Shown piece by piece: positions 9,391 to 19,446 of a stretch of DNA of 34,202 nt. The position numbers and the translations under genes were made by a program. The stretch's first letter is position 1; every line of letters begins with the position of its first letter. Source of the DNA: Chara braunii. Lineage: Eukaryota; Streptophyta; Charophyceae; Charales; Characeae. Below the pieces are notes generated by a model. It saw only the letters and a list, made by a program, of their open reading frames with translations, ran no database searches and was not told where the DNA came from. The DNA lies in contig BFEA01000003.1 in assembly GCA_003427395.1 (NCBI GenBank), positions 4,483,122 through 4,517,323 of the forward strand. The letters run 5' to 3'.

Positions 9391-10462
9391 ACAACGTCAA
9401 CGGAAAAAAAAAAAAAAAAAAAAAAAAAAAAGGTGAACAGAACAGGGGAGAGGGTAAGGACGATATCAAGAAGGAAGAGGAGATGGAAGGATCGGCAACC
9501 AAAATATCCAATCAATTAGTATCTCAACTGCCCAACCAACTAATCCCCTCCATCACTAATACAAACAACCCATCATCCATTTAAAAAAAAAAAAAAAAGG
9601 CGGGGGAGGAGGAGGAAAAAAATGACGAACTTTAAGGTAGCAAGGAAGAAAAGGGAAGGGTAAGGGAATGGTCACGGATACAATTAAAAATTAAAAATTT
9701 TTAAAAAAAAAAAAAAAGTGGGGGAGGAAAAGAAAAAATCAGAAGGAGGGAGAAAAGGGAGGACGGAGGGTATAAAGAGACCAACGATTATGGAAGCAAT
9801 CGAAGGTTGAAGCCACGTAGATCAAACTTCTCAACAAACTCAAGGGTGGCAACGATTTTTCTCATCATCGAAGATTCAAGAAAACATAGTCTAATCATAA
9901 GTATAAGGAAGGATCTTGCTGAATTTAAAGGTATGTACTATCGATACCATCCTCTAAAACAAGCTGTAAAGATTAACATTATCCTCTTCATTCAACTATC
10001 TGACCGACCATATGCAAAGAAGGAGGCGGGTGGTAGTAAGTAGAGTTTACAAGTTGTTTGGATGGCGTTAACATAAATAAATCACTTGATCTTTAAAGAT
10101 TATCTCATCAGCCTTTCTTTGCACTCAATCCCCCGAATTGCATTTCCTTTTCACCAACGATTGAATCAATCGGATAGTTAATCGGCTTCACCAAGAAGCG
10201 AGGGAAACAATGTGCTTCATCCTCTTCGATTTTTCACCAACCGATCAACTATCTGATCGACGACTACAATCACACTCTATTTACATCGATGTGCTCAACC
10301 TGCAGCATCTCAATCAGTTGTCAACATTCCAAAACCCCTCTTGTACTACTTATACCTAACCTTGTCATGCACTCAACCCCAGCATCTTCCAATGATTTCA
10401 ATCTTTAGCATCAAGAATCTTACCAATCGCAAGGTAACAATAATATTTTGGAATCATACTTC

Positions 10463-10493
<31 letters not shown>

Positions 10494-12060
10494 AGAAAGG
10501 AGGCAAGAAGAGTAAGGGGGGGATAGAATGACAAAAAAACAAAGAGAGATACGAAGGCAAGAAAAAAAAAAAACAATGATCGGCAAGTTTGAACAACAAA
10601 ATTCCTAGATAAGGTTTTTCAATCTTTACATTTTTTTTCCACTTGTAGACATGGATGATTTTTAGTTACCTATTTTCATTAAACAAGGATCTACTCTCTG
10701 CGACAACCTCCAACATCAATGGTTAGTCATTTGTATGCTTTTCTACTCTGCTCATTGTCATCTGCTCTCAATATCATTACCTCTCACATCATTATCATTC
10801 ACGTTACGTATTTTTCTGCATATCTCTGCCATTTCATTTCAAACCATAAAAAAAAAGGAAGCAAGATAATAAAAGGAAATGATTTTATGAAAACAGAAAG
10901 GAAGGAAGGAATGCAGACGCAAGGATGCTTCGAATGAAGGAAGGTCAGAAAAGGGTTACAAAACTTCAAAATCCACATCGGATAACGTCATCTTGTAACC
11001 CCTCCTTCTCATTCACCACCCCATCCTCTCATCTTAAAAGATTTCCAACAACTCTTATTGGCCAGAAAAAAAAAGGAAAAAAAGAGAGAGGAAGAGTTAC
11101 AAAGGGAAGAAAAAGACAGGAGACTCAAGACTGGCGGAGGTAGAAGAGGAGAGAGGACAAAAATCAGAAAGTGTAACCAACGAGGATGGACTTAATCAAG
11201 GAAAGTCTGATAACCTAAAAAAACGAATGAAATAGAGAACCGGGTGGTTAAGCTCCAAATGCGGTAAATGGGTAAATCAAACCAAGTGAGTTTCCCTTTC
11301 CCACTCTATTCTGCAATCATAAAAAAAATAAAATTAAAACAAAATCGAGGGAAGGTGAGTCTAAAGAATTAACTAAGCAAAAAAAAAAAAAAAGGAAGAG
11401 GGGGAAGAAGGGACGGCACGAAGACGTAATAAAAGTAAAAAAAAAAAAAACGTAGAAACACGAAGGACAGAAGGCCAGAGTAAACATAATCAGGAAACAT
11501 CAAGAAGGTAAATCATCTGGAATTTTTTTTTCACCTGTCAAAAAAAAAAAAAAAAAAAAAGGAGGGGCGAGGGTGGGAAGGGAAGAAGAACAAAGAGACA
11601 AAATTTTGGGAGTACTCCCTGAATTTTACAAAATGCATCTTATCTGTTAGGCTTCTTCCAATCTTCAACACCTCAACCTCACATAGTAAAATTTAAAAAA
11701 AATAATAATAGTAAAATAAAAAGGTCAAGAAAAATGAGAGGAACGAGAGAACAATGGAAAGGAAGGAAGACGACATCAACGGCGCAAGCTAGGGAAGGAA
11801 GAACGGGGGAAATCTTGTAACAAAACCACATCACAGAAGGGCAGATAAATCAAGATATCATCTTCTCAACCTGTATCAAATCTTCTAAATTATTTTTATA
11901 TTTACCCTCAAAAAAAAAAAAAAAGGAAAGAAGAAGGAGAAACGAAGGGAAGCAAGAGAAGAAGAGTCGATCACGGAAGACAGAGTATCAAAAAAAAAAA
12001 AAAAAAAGGGAAGGAAGAACGACATCATTTTATCAGGCAGGTTAATCACTAAGCTGCTGT
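9391..12060. repeat. purine-rich DNA with recurrent poly(A) runs
   Basis: No gene seen. Runs of A lie at 9404-9431, 9583-9598, 9703-9717, 10484-10494 (after 22 C), 10562-10573, 11379-11393, 11437-11450, 11540-11560, 11910-11924 and 11990-12007. Most are followed by 20-60 bases of G/A-rich DNA starting with words such as GGAAGG or GGAGGGG, all on the plus strand. Between them lie segments of mixed composition (for example 9800-10440 and 10580-10840). Two TTTT-rich stretches end in CTTGTAG (about 10648 and 12086) and look like splice acceptors, but no exon is recognised. Confidence 0.6.
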
Positions 12061-12572
12061 TTTTTTTATCTATTTTTTGCTTGTAGGATCTGCAATGGAC
12101 TCCTCCTTTCTGGTCGATATGCTTGAAAATTTTGCCCTTCCCTTCGCTGCCTCTTTCTACGCATCTTTGTTACCTTCCCAACCAATCCCTTGCTCAAAAA
12201 CTCTTTTCCCTTGAGAATCTTATCAATTTTTATTCTCTGAGTCCTCACTCTTGGCTCCTGCTTTGCACTTCCTTTGTTAATTATCTCTTTTTTTTTTCCC
12301 AATGTCCGGGAAATCTTCAATGATGATTAAAAAAATTCAACATCGCATCTAATTGAACGAAGTCATCTTGTCTGATAGATGGATCATGTCCTCTTCGGAG
12401 TCATTTCCGCCAACGGACCTCAAACCCTCATCGATGCAGATGTACTCGCCATCTCTCCTTCACCATCTCTTATTTTCTCCCTGGCCAAGGAACCTCACTC
12501 CTCCACCCTCAAGCCCCTAAGGAGGAACTCATCTTCATGGTACAAACTACGAGGGATTCTTCTCATTCTTAG
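12061..12572 (+). other. possible 5' part of the DIRS-like element
   Basis: Short plus-strand frames (for example from ATG 12102 and ATG 12379) have no recognised domain. The frame that becomes the gag-like ORF downstream is closed by a TAG at 12570-12572. The element's 5' terminus and terminal repeat were not located, so this segment may belong to the element or to its flank. Confidence 0.3.
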
Positions 12573-13481
12573 AAGGTCCACATTTCGGGCTTCAAGCTCC
12601 TTCCCCCTACTTCCCCTCCTTCACCCCCGCCTTCCCCTCCATCTCCGGCCCTCCAACCAATCCTCGGCCCTCAGCTGTTTTCTACTCATCAGAATTCCTC
12701 TTCTTCCTCCCAGCAACCCGACCTCATATCACTTTTTGATCAACTCTGAGCTCAACTGATCTAGAAATCGAAAACCGGTCATAACAAGTTTCTTCAAAGG
12801 GAGGAGGAAAACCAGGCTCTTAATGAACTCCACTCCAATATAACTTCCGACATGCATGAGATCTTTCAAAAGATGCTCCCCAAATCGCCCTCATCCTACT
12901 ACGAATTGAAAGCTTGGAAAAAAATTTTCTTCAGTCTCTGCTATCTTTGGCAAATTCAATCTTTAATCAGATTTAAAGCAGTCGACCTCAATTACTCCTG
13001 TTACCCGTACGGAAATACCTCAACCTTGGATTTCGTCTCACGTGTCGCATTTATAGTCAAGGATTCTATGGAAAAACGGATTCCCAAGGAGACGAAGACC
13101 CTCTTGAGCAAGGCCACCCGCGAAGGAATGGAAGAAGCTCTCCCACTCATTGAAGCTGAATTCAACTACTGCCTCAATCAAGCTCGCCAGATGGAAGCAA
13201 GGTAAGTAAGGGCAGTGCCCGACGATTATATTACTCGCCCTAGACTACCTAAAAATCCATGCCTTTTGCGTTATGGGCACCCCACTTATCTTACTCTCGC
13301 ATTTTGCAGGGCGAATTGAGGAGACGCTGAAGGCAAATCCACCTATAAGAAGAAGGGTGAACCCTCAAAGCAAGAAGACAAGCGCTCATCTTCACGCAAA
13401 CACTATGACGACGAGAGCAAAGAATACGATTACAACAGGCGTCCAAGAAGTTCCGTGTCGACTCCAGTTCCACTAAATTGA
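12573..13481 (+). pseudogene. gag-like ORF1 of the DIRS-like element, with probable intron
   Basis: From 12573 the frame encodes a Pro/Ser-rich stretch, then SSSSSQQPDLISLFDQL, two stops (TGA 12747, TAG 12759), then a Glu/Asn-rich coil (HNKFLQREEENQALNEL) leading into the block from 12852 with LKAWKKIFFSLCYLWQIQSL. At 13202 a consensus splice donor interrupts; after removal of 13202-13309 the same frame resumes with a TGA (13317) and then a very hydrophilic Lys/Arg/Asp/Tyr-rich tail, KSTYKKKGEPSKQEDKRSSS, ending at 13479-13481. The tail looks nucleic-acid binding. Position upstream of the RT suggests a gag-like capsid or RNA-binding role. No named domain is visible, so that role rests on context. 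Confidence 0.55.
13202..13309 (+). other. probable spliceosomal intron, 108 bp
   Basis: The donor is AAG|GTAAGTAA and the acceptor CATTTTGCAG|G. Splicing joins GAA GCA AG to G GCG AAT, keeping the upstream frame in phase with the clearly coding downstream block. Without splicing the frame ends at once at the TAA inside the donor. The fit of both sites and the frame on both sides support a real intron. Introns are known in some Penelope and DIRS elements. Confidence 0.65.
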
Positions 13482-15802
13482 AATTTGTCAGCAAGGACGA
13501 CTTCAACATACCTTCTTAGCATTTGCGCGCCCTTTACCATACCTTATGTATCGACTACCCTTTGAAATCTCTCTTCACCACCATTCACCTACGACCTTCG
13601 CAAAACTATCTCCGCTCTCCAGGAACCCGCTTCTTGGCTCCGAGCGTCATAGGACTTCTTCGCAGTCTCTGCTTCATCATTTTTCTCCAACTGGGGACTT
13701 CTCCTCTCTTCCTCCTCCTGACGTCTTTCTCACCCTGTTCTGCAATGGATCAAGCATAGAGCCAGACTCAACTTTGTAGGGACCACTCACTCCCCCACCT
13801 CCAGGATCGTGGAGGTCTGCCACATGCTCAAAGGCATTTACTCTGCTTCTCAATTTAAGCACGTTCTCATGCTTAAGTTTCCGCCCCCAATAGTCATTTC
13901 TAATCACAACCTCCTCCCTCATCACCGAGACTTCATTATCTCCTCAGTCGATCAACTTCTTGCTTCTCATGTCATAAAGCATTTCCCTTCTCCAATTGTC
14001 ATCAATCCAGTGTTCGCTATTGAAAGCTCTTCCAAAACAAGATTTATTCGTACGTTTCCGGCCCCCAACAGTCATTTCTAATCACAACCTCCTCCCTCAT
14101 CACCGAGACTTCATTATCTCCTCAGTCGATCAACTTCTTGCTTCTCAGGTCATACAGCATTCCCCTTCTCCAATTGTCATCAATCGAGTGTTCGCTATTG
14201 AAAGTTTTTTAAAAATTCGTCAATCTCTTCCTCTCTTTTCCCCACTTCAACTACAAATCCTTCGACGATCTATTAGCTTCATTTTCTGGTCAATCTACTC
14301 ATGATTTTTTCACCTGCTTCAACATAAATAATGAATATTATCACATTCCTATTCGCCCTGGCCACCGCCGTTTCTTTGTATGCACTTGGAATGAAACCAA
14401 CTATCACTTCAATACACTTTGCTTTGGTGTCTCATCTGTGTGCTGGATTTTTACCATTGTAACGCAATAAATCATGACTGAACTCAGAATTCGCAGCGTC
14501 CTTATTTCTTCCTATATAGATGACTCAACTCTAGAAAACTCCTCCATTCCTTCCCTTATCTGGCAAACCTTCAACTACGCCGGCCTCCTTTACAACTTAG
14601 GTTTTTTTCTCAGTCTAAACAAATGCTTCTTTCTTCCTTTTCAATCTATCAAATATCTGGGATTCATTTTGGACTCGCACCACAAGAGGATAAAAGTTCC
14701 GTCGGATAAGAACCAGAAGATCACTCAACTCATCAATGAACTCTCATCCTACCCAATTTCAAGTAGATCCCTTGCAAGAATTGCAGGAAAATTGGCTTCT
14801 CTCTCTAAAGTCGTCCTTCCAGGACAACTCTTCATATCATCCCTCTATGGTTTCATCTCACTAGAAAATTGAAACTCTATTATCTCCATTTGCGACAACC
14901 TTACCCTCGACCTAACGTGGTGGCTTTATCACCTACCTTATCTCCCAAACCGTCGTTCGACCATCAGAAAAACCATACTCTTCATCGCAATAAACACCTC
15001 ATCTTCGCAAATTGATGCAATCATTAAACCATTTTTTAATCATGAAATTATTTTCAACGAATGTCTTTCTTTCGAACTCTTCGAACCATTCTCCACCCAC
15101 CGCGAACTGTATGATTCAAACCTTCATCTTCCTCTTTCATAACCACAAGGACCTCTTGCTATCAACCTCAATTAGGCTTCATCTCGACAGCCAAGCAACT
15201 TCATTCCTACTCGCCAACATGCGTTCCTCGGACACAGTCTTCAATCCATGGCTCGGAAACATTGCCTCCTTCCTCGTCACTTGCGATAACTCTCACAACC
15301 CTATTTGGGTCCCCCGTGAGCTCAACCAGTACGCCAACCACATCTCCAAGACAGAGGACAACTCTGATTGGGGTATTTTTCACACGTTTTAAATGATATC
15401 TTCTCATAAATAAATACTCCAGCAATTGATCTCTTTGCTTCAGACTATCATCACGTCTGCCCCACATTCATCTTCAGAACATGGTCAAGTAAAACACTTA
15501 ACATTGAGGCTCTCTCCCTCGATCGGAACACCCTTCCAAGCAAACCCTATAGATGGATTTTTCCTTTTGCATCTTTCATTAACACCATCTTATCCCGTAC
15601 TGTGCTCTCTCCAGCTTTCTACCTCCTCATTGTACCAAACTCCCTTAAGCCTACGTGGTTCCCAAGACTTCAGCAGCAAAGGATACTTTGGAAATTTAAA
15701 ATTCCCCAATCTCCTTTCTCTTGCATTCCTAATCCAAGAGTTTATCCTTTTTGTTCCAACCCGGCCTTATCTGGTTTGAAGAGCTTCATTTTTCAAACTT
15801 GA
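13482..15802 (+). pseudogene. DIRS-type reverse transcriptase and RNase H (broken)
   Basis: Recognisable blocks in order: RLNFVGTTHSPTSRIVEVC (about 13763-13819) before the palm; the finger motif SPIVINPVFAIES (about 13988-14026), duplicated downstream; motif A FNINNEYYHIPIRPGHRRF (from about 14318), where the usual Asp reads Asn (14321-14323); then LCFGVSSVCWIFTIV (motif B region); a TAA (14468); and the catalytic YIDD (14513-14524), followed by IKYLGFILDSHHKRIKVP. RNase H follows, with STHRELYDS (about 15096), then in another frame RLHLDSQATSFLLANM and WVPRELNQYANHIS. The C-terminal block IDLFASDYHHVCPTF to FYLLIVPNSLKPTWFP is open from 15407 to the TGA at 15800. The layout matches DIRS elements. 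Frameshifts, stops and the Asn at motif A rule out activity. Confidence 0.8.
13877..14204 (+). repeat. tandem duplication inside the DIRS-type RT
   Basis: About 150 bases (13877-14026) recur at 14054-14204 with a 177-base offset and few differences, one of them a 1-base insertion near the start. The duplicated piece covers the finger motif before RT motif A (SPIVIN and VFAIES appear in both copies). It adds a non-functional second finger segment and shifts the frame. Confidence 0.85.
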
Positions 15803-16971
15803 TTCTCGCCCTTCCGCTTCCAACCGTGTTTCATTCCATACCAATACCACATAAAGGTTCCAACACTCTTCCAAGTTCCTTGCTGCATCATCTCTCCCAA
15901 ACTCCATCCTTCCTCTATGCCGGCCTGAACACCGCCTAATCGAAAATTGTGCCCCGTCTCCCCTCCAAACACCACCGCCTCCCCAAACCACTTCTCAATC
16001 CGCTTATTGAATCCACTTTCACCTAAAGCACCACCGCCACGACGGCCTCGGATTAGGTACCCACTTCTCACATCTTGCCCTATTTGTTCATAAGCAATGA
16101 TCATATCACTCATAATTCCTAAAAATGTATCCTCCCCCTCTACAGATTCACGCAATCTTATCAAGAATCTCCCACCTTGTCGATCGGTCTTAGTGTATCC
16201 CGGTCTCACCATCCTTTTTCCGATGTCGATTTCATAATACTGTAATTGTAATCCCTCACCGCACCGTTGCCAAATCTCCCATAAATAAAGAAAGATTGCA
16301 ACATCCCTGTACGCCTCAGCTTTCGTCACTCCCTTTCGCGTTAAAATTTTATTCCTCATATATTGTATTACAATCCCTAACTTCTCCCATCGCAATGGTC
16401 GCACTAATTCCTCTGTCACTCCCTATTGCAGTGCATACTCTCGATATGCCTTTCGAAACGCCCTTACACGACTACTCTGGCAAGGATCATTACTCTCTCT
16501 CCCTAACAAACGAAAGTTGTTGCTCAAACAATTTATCGCCGCATCAACGGTAGAAGGAGAAACTATGGTAGTCCCCTCGCAATCCGCTGTTCGATACCGA
16601 CCCTCCTCCTCAATCAACCACTTATTGCTTATGAAGGATAAAATATTCAGATCAATGCATCTCATGCAATCTCGCCCAACATTATTTATCTTCAACCGTT
16701 CATTCAAACGAAGTAGCAACTTCCACATTCCATTGCGCCATTGCCGCCCGCATCCGAACTCATAAATCACATTGCTGCAACACTCTAACCTGCTCTCGTA
16801 GTCTCCTTCATGCTCCGGAGTGTTTCTCTTCTGTGGCCAGCTTCCATCGCTCATGCGTTCATTCCACCATTCCCTGCAAGACGACCAATGCCATTTGCAG
16901 GACAATGGGGGATATGGGATGGATTCAGGAGGTGTGTGGGCCTGCGGCCCCCAACTCCGCGACTCTCCTGT
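15793..16971 (-). pseudogene. tyrosine recombinase of the DIRS-like element, opposite strand
   Basis: The frame is open from 16971 to 15793 apart from one TAG (16423-16425) at about two fifths of its length. The C-terminal catalytic domain shows the family residues in order: Arg in IWQRCGEGLQLQYYEID (about 16250), Lys in GYTKTDRQGGRF (about 16190), His and Arg in HNFRLGGVQAGIEEGW (His 15949-15951), Trp in QGTWKSVG and the Tyr in FMWYWYG (about 15860). The part before the stop (RVRAFRKAYREYALQ and upstream) fits the N-terminal DNA-binding region; its upstream Cys/Trp-rich portion is unassigned. The enzyme would integrate a circular DNA copy. The ORF overlaps the end of the RT ORF by 10 bases, tail to tail. 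The single stop is the only obvious lesion, so this part decayed less than the RT. Confidence 0.8.
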
Positions 16972-17031
16972 TCAATCTGGCATCATCAATGGTATGAAAA
17001 TCCTCAATTTTATTTGGACTTGACCTGTGCA
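16931..17031 (+). repeat. 101-bp direct repeat, copy 1
   Basis: GGTGTGTGGGCCTGCGG to GGACTTGACCTGTGCA recurs at 17654-17754 with about ten substitutions, 723 bases apart and in the same orientation. Copy 1 overlaps the N-terminal end of the recombinase frame. It may be part of a terminal repeat of the DIRS-like element or an unrelated short repeat. Confidence 0.75.
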
Positions 17032-18174
17032 GCAATTGGCCTATCAACAAACACAGTTGGTTTTTCCGTGCCCCGGTCACCACCAGCGGGCATCGACAGT
17101 TACCAAGTCGTTTCGGTAACATAACCGTTTCCGTCACGACTAGTCTCACCCCACTACTCCTCAACTCTTCTTCGCAGCCACGAATTCTCAACATCTACGG
17201 TTCATGAACTCCACACAATATTACCGGCAATTCACCTGAACCGTGACATCGACAATATGCACAACTCGGTTGGAGTTCGGACGAGGACCAAGGACTGCAA
17301 CTTAAAGGTTTTTTTGGATCAGGACCACGACATCAGCACGACGGAGTTCGGATCGAGACAAGGACTGCCAGGCAATTGGGTCAGGACCAGGGGCCAAGGA
17401 ACTTACCCTGGATGCATTTGGACGTCTTTGGCTCGGATAACACTGCTCCCACTACCCGTGATGCGCAGGTTGCTGAACTTGGTGGATCTGCTGGACTTCC
17501 CTTGAACCTCCCTCGGCTGCCCATCTGCCAGCAACACTCAGCGCATACGTGAATCTGCAGTCACACAGTCATTCCCGTCAGCCAGTCTGAGGAGAGTCAT
17601 TTCTCCTTCACCAATTTTGGCGAAGCAGTCCCTCCCACCCTCGATTTTCCCACGGTGTATGGACCTGTGACCCCCAACTCCATGACTCTCCTGTTCAATT
17701 TGGCATCATCAATGGTATGAAAATCCTTTATTTTATTTGGACTAGACATGTGCATTACCCCTAGCTGTGTTTTATGAGTGTTAAAAGAAAAAAAAATGTA
17801 GATTGTCGAACTGCTGAGGAGATAAAGCGAACAAACCACAAGAGTAGTCCCAGTGCCAGTTATCTCCAGATCGAACCATCTGAGAGTGGGCCATCTTCTC
17901 CACCCATTGCAGAGCCGTGTGGCCATCCAACACGCTGAGGTCACTTCTTCGCAGGGACACAGATGCAGATTTAGCCTTCTATGACATAGAATTTGCAATC
18001 CTCATCCTAGTACCGAACACAACACCAGAACACAATGACTGTGGCATTCACCAGCTGTGTTACCGGGCTTCCCCCAGGTGCTTCAGTGCTGGCTTATCTA
18101 TGACCCTCAACTACTCCACTGGCTTGGCTCCGCCAGCTCATCTGTAAACTCACTGACTAGTATAACGTATGAAT
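17032..18174. other. unassigned spacer
   Basis: No gene recognised. Between 17265 and 17400 the words GGAGTTCGGA, CAAGGACTGC and TCAGGACCA each occur twice in the same order, about 75-90 bases apart, indicating an old short tandem duplication. A minus-strand frame at 17597-17998 (133 codons) shows no domain and contains the second copy of the 101-bp repeat. Confidence 0.5.
17654..17754 (+). repeat. 101-bp direct repeat, copy 2
   Basis: Second copy of the 16931-17031 repeat. The best conserved part is the stretch around CATCATCAATGGTATGAAAA, identical in both. It is followed by unrelated sequence. Confidence 0.75.
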
Positions 18175-18256
18175 CAGTGATGTAGCTCAGTGGTTAGAGC
18201 ACCAGTTGGAAATGCGCATTGTGGTATGAGGTTGTGGGTTCAAAACTCCGCAGCCT
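18175..18256 (+). repeat. tRNA-like SINE head 1
   Basis: TAGCTCAGTGGTTAGAGC (18183-18200) matches a tRNA D-arm and polymerase III A box. GGGTTCAAAACTCC (18236-18249) resembles a T-arm and B box with one extra base. The spacing suits a tRNA-derived internal promoter. The anticodon arm does not fold cleanly, so this is a SINE head or tRNA pseudogene and not a working tRNA. The D-arm resembles that of alanine tRNAs. Confidence 0.55.
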
Positions 18257-18855
18257 CGCGCATGGACACCGGCAAGGCGTTAGAATGACGCACGACTGGA
18301 CACACACTCCCTCAGGATAGGCTGACGCATGGTACTATTACAGACACTGCCTACGCACCACCCAGGGGGTCAGTCCATGGGTGTTGTATGCTGGTCTAGT
18401 CTTCACGTTGGTTGCTGGTTGTTGTTGGCTTTGGTCGCTCTGATGATCTCCCCCAGTCCAGACATTACACACATTATATCCACTTCCCATGGTAGTACAA
18501 GTGGTAAAACCCTCCAGTTTCATACTGTGGGTCACAAGTTCGACTCTGGTTTCAGACTTTGGGGGGGTCCTGTCCAAATAGACCTGTCTCTACCACATAC
18601 ACATACAATGAGATACTACCCCAGATAGCACAATCCATACACACATATGTATAGCTCAAGGTACACACATACATACATGTACTAGTGGAGGTGGTAGGAG
18701 CACCTCTCACCTGTACTCAGTACTCACTTCGCAAATGCTCCATGGTGGGGAGCAGCATACAAAAACCATATATATAGCCCACGGACACACATCTATGTTA
18801 CGGAGTACATACACACATACACAACCATAGGGTTGGCACATGCACAACCATACGG
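18257..18855. other. SINE-body-like and microsatellite-rich spacer
   Basis: No gene seen. The stretch contains a second tRNA-like segment (18488-18560), short ACACATACA-type repeats (18596-18680 and 18800-18840) and low-complexity frames. Sequence between the two tRNA-like parts may be a SINE body, but no second copy is present here to delimit it. Confidence 0.4.
18488..18560 (+). repeat. tRNA-like SINE head 2
   Basis: CATGGTAGTACAAGTGGTAAA (from 18488) has A-box character, and AAGTTCGACTCTGG (from 18536) has the B-box core GTTCGACTC. The distance is about right for a tRNA. The acceptor stem cannot be paired, so I read it as a tRNA-derived SINE promoter. Its sequence differs from head 1, so it is a different family. 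Confidence 0.45.
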
Positions 18856-19098
18856 TTGAGAGGAGGTCACAATCAACTGATAATGATGATAAGCGTTTCG
18901 ATGATAAGTACCCCGCCTTAAAAATATAGCTAGGGTCTATGGTGGGAGTGTAGAGGGCGTGAGTCATTGGTTGGTTTGTTGGGTTCTGACCGGTGATGAT
19001 GATAGGCGTCTCGATGATAAGTACCCCGCATTAATATACAGCTAGGTCTGTGGTGGGAGAATAGAGGGCGTGAGTTACTAGTTGGTCAACTTAGGGGG

Positions 19099-19146
<48 letters not shown>

Positions 19147-19147
19147 T

Positions 19148-19201
<54 letters not shown>

Positions 19202-19446
19202 GGGTTGGGTGGAGGTCACGATCAACTAATAATGAAGATAGGCGTCTCGATGATAAGTACCCCGCCTTAAATATACAGCTAGGGTCTGTGGTGGAAGAGT
19301 AGAGGGCGTGAGCCACTGGTTGGTTTGGTCGGCTCCAACTGGTGATGATGATAGGCGTCTCGATGATAAGTACCCCGCATTAAATATACAGCTAGGTCTG
19401 TGGTGGGCGAGTAAAGGGCGTGAGTTACTAGTTGGTCAATTTAGGG
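18856..19446 (+). repeat. 113-bp repeats in two dimers around a CA tract
   Basis: The word GATGATAAGTACCCCGC occurs at 18900, 19013, 19249 and 19362. Units are 113 bases apart within each dimer, and the dimers (18856-19097 and 19206-19446) are 350 bases apart. Each unit carries AGCTAGGTCTGTGGTGGG-like sequence and GAGGGCGTGAGT. The first and second units of each dimer differ in the same places, so the dimer was duplicated as a whole. Confidence 0.9.
19101..19201. repeat. CA microsatellite
   Basis: About 100 bases of CA repeats interrupted once (AAACATACG, around 19142-19150). It separates the two 113-bp dimers. Frames across it on both strands are low-complexity artefacts. Confidence 0.95.

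Larger units (their letters stand above)
12379..16971 (+). mobile_element. DIRS-like (Kangaroo-type) tyrosine-recombinase retrotransposon, decayed
   Basis: The plus strand carries a gag-like ORF (to 13481) and then RT and RNase H of the DIRS type (to 15802). The minus strand carries a tyrosine recombinase (16971 to 15793). DIRS elements integrate with a tyrosine recombinase instead of a DDE integrase and have split or inverted terminal repeats instead of LTRs. The recombinase normally lies on the RT strand; an opposite-strand recombinase is what I recall for Kangaroo of Volvox. Terminal repeats were not delimited; a 101-bp direct repeat at 16931/17654 is a weak candidate. Several stops and frameshifts show it is inactive. 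Confidence 0.75.

Noticed and set aside
10631-12100. Host exons after CTTGTAG acceptor-like sites
   Set aside because: Pyrimidine tracts ending in TAG occur at about 10648 and 12086, but no donor or coherent exon frame could be paired with them.
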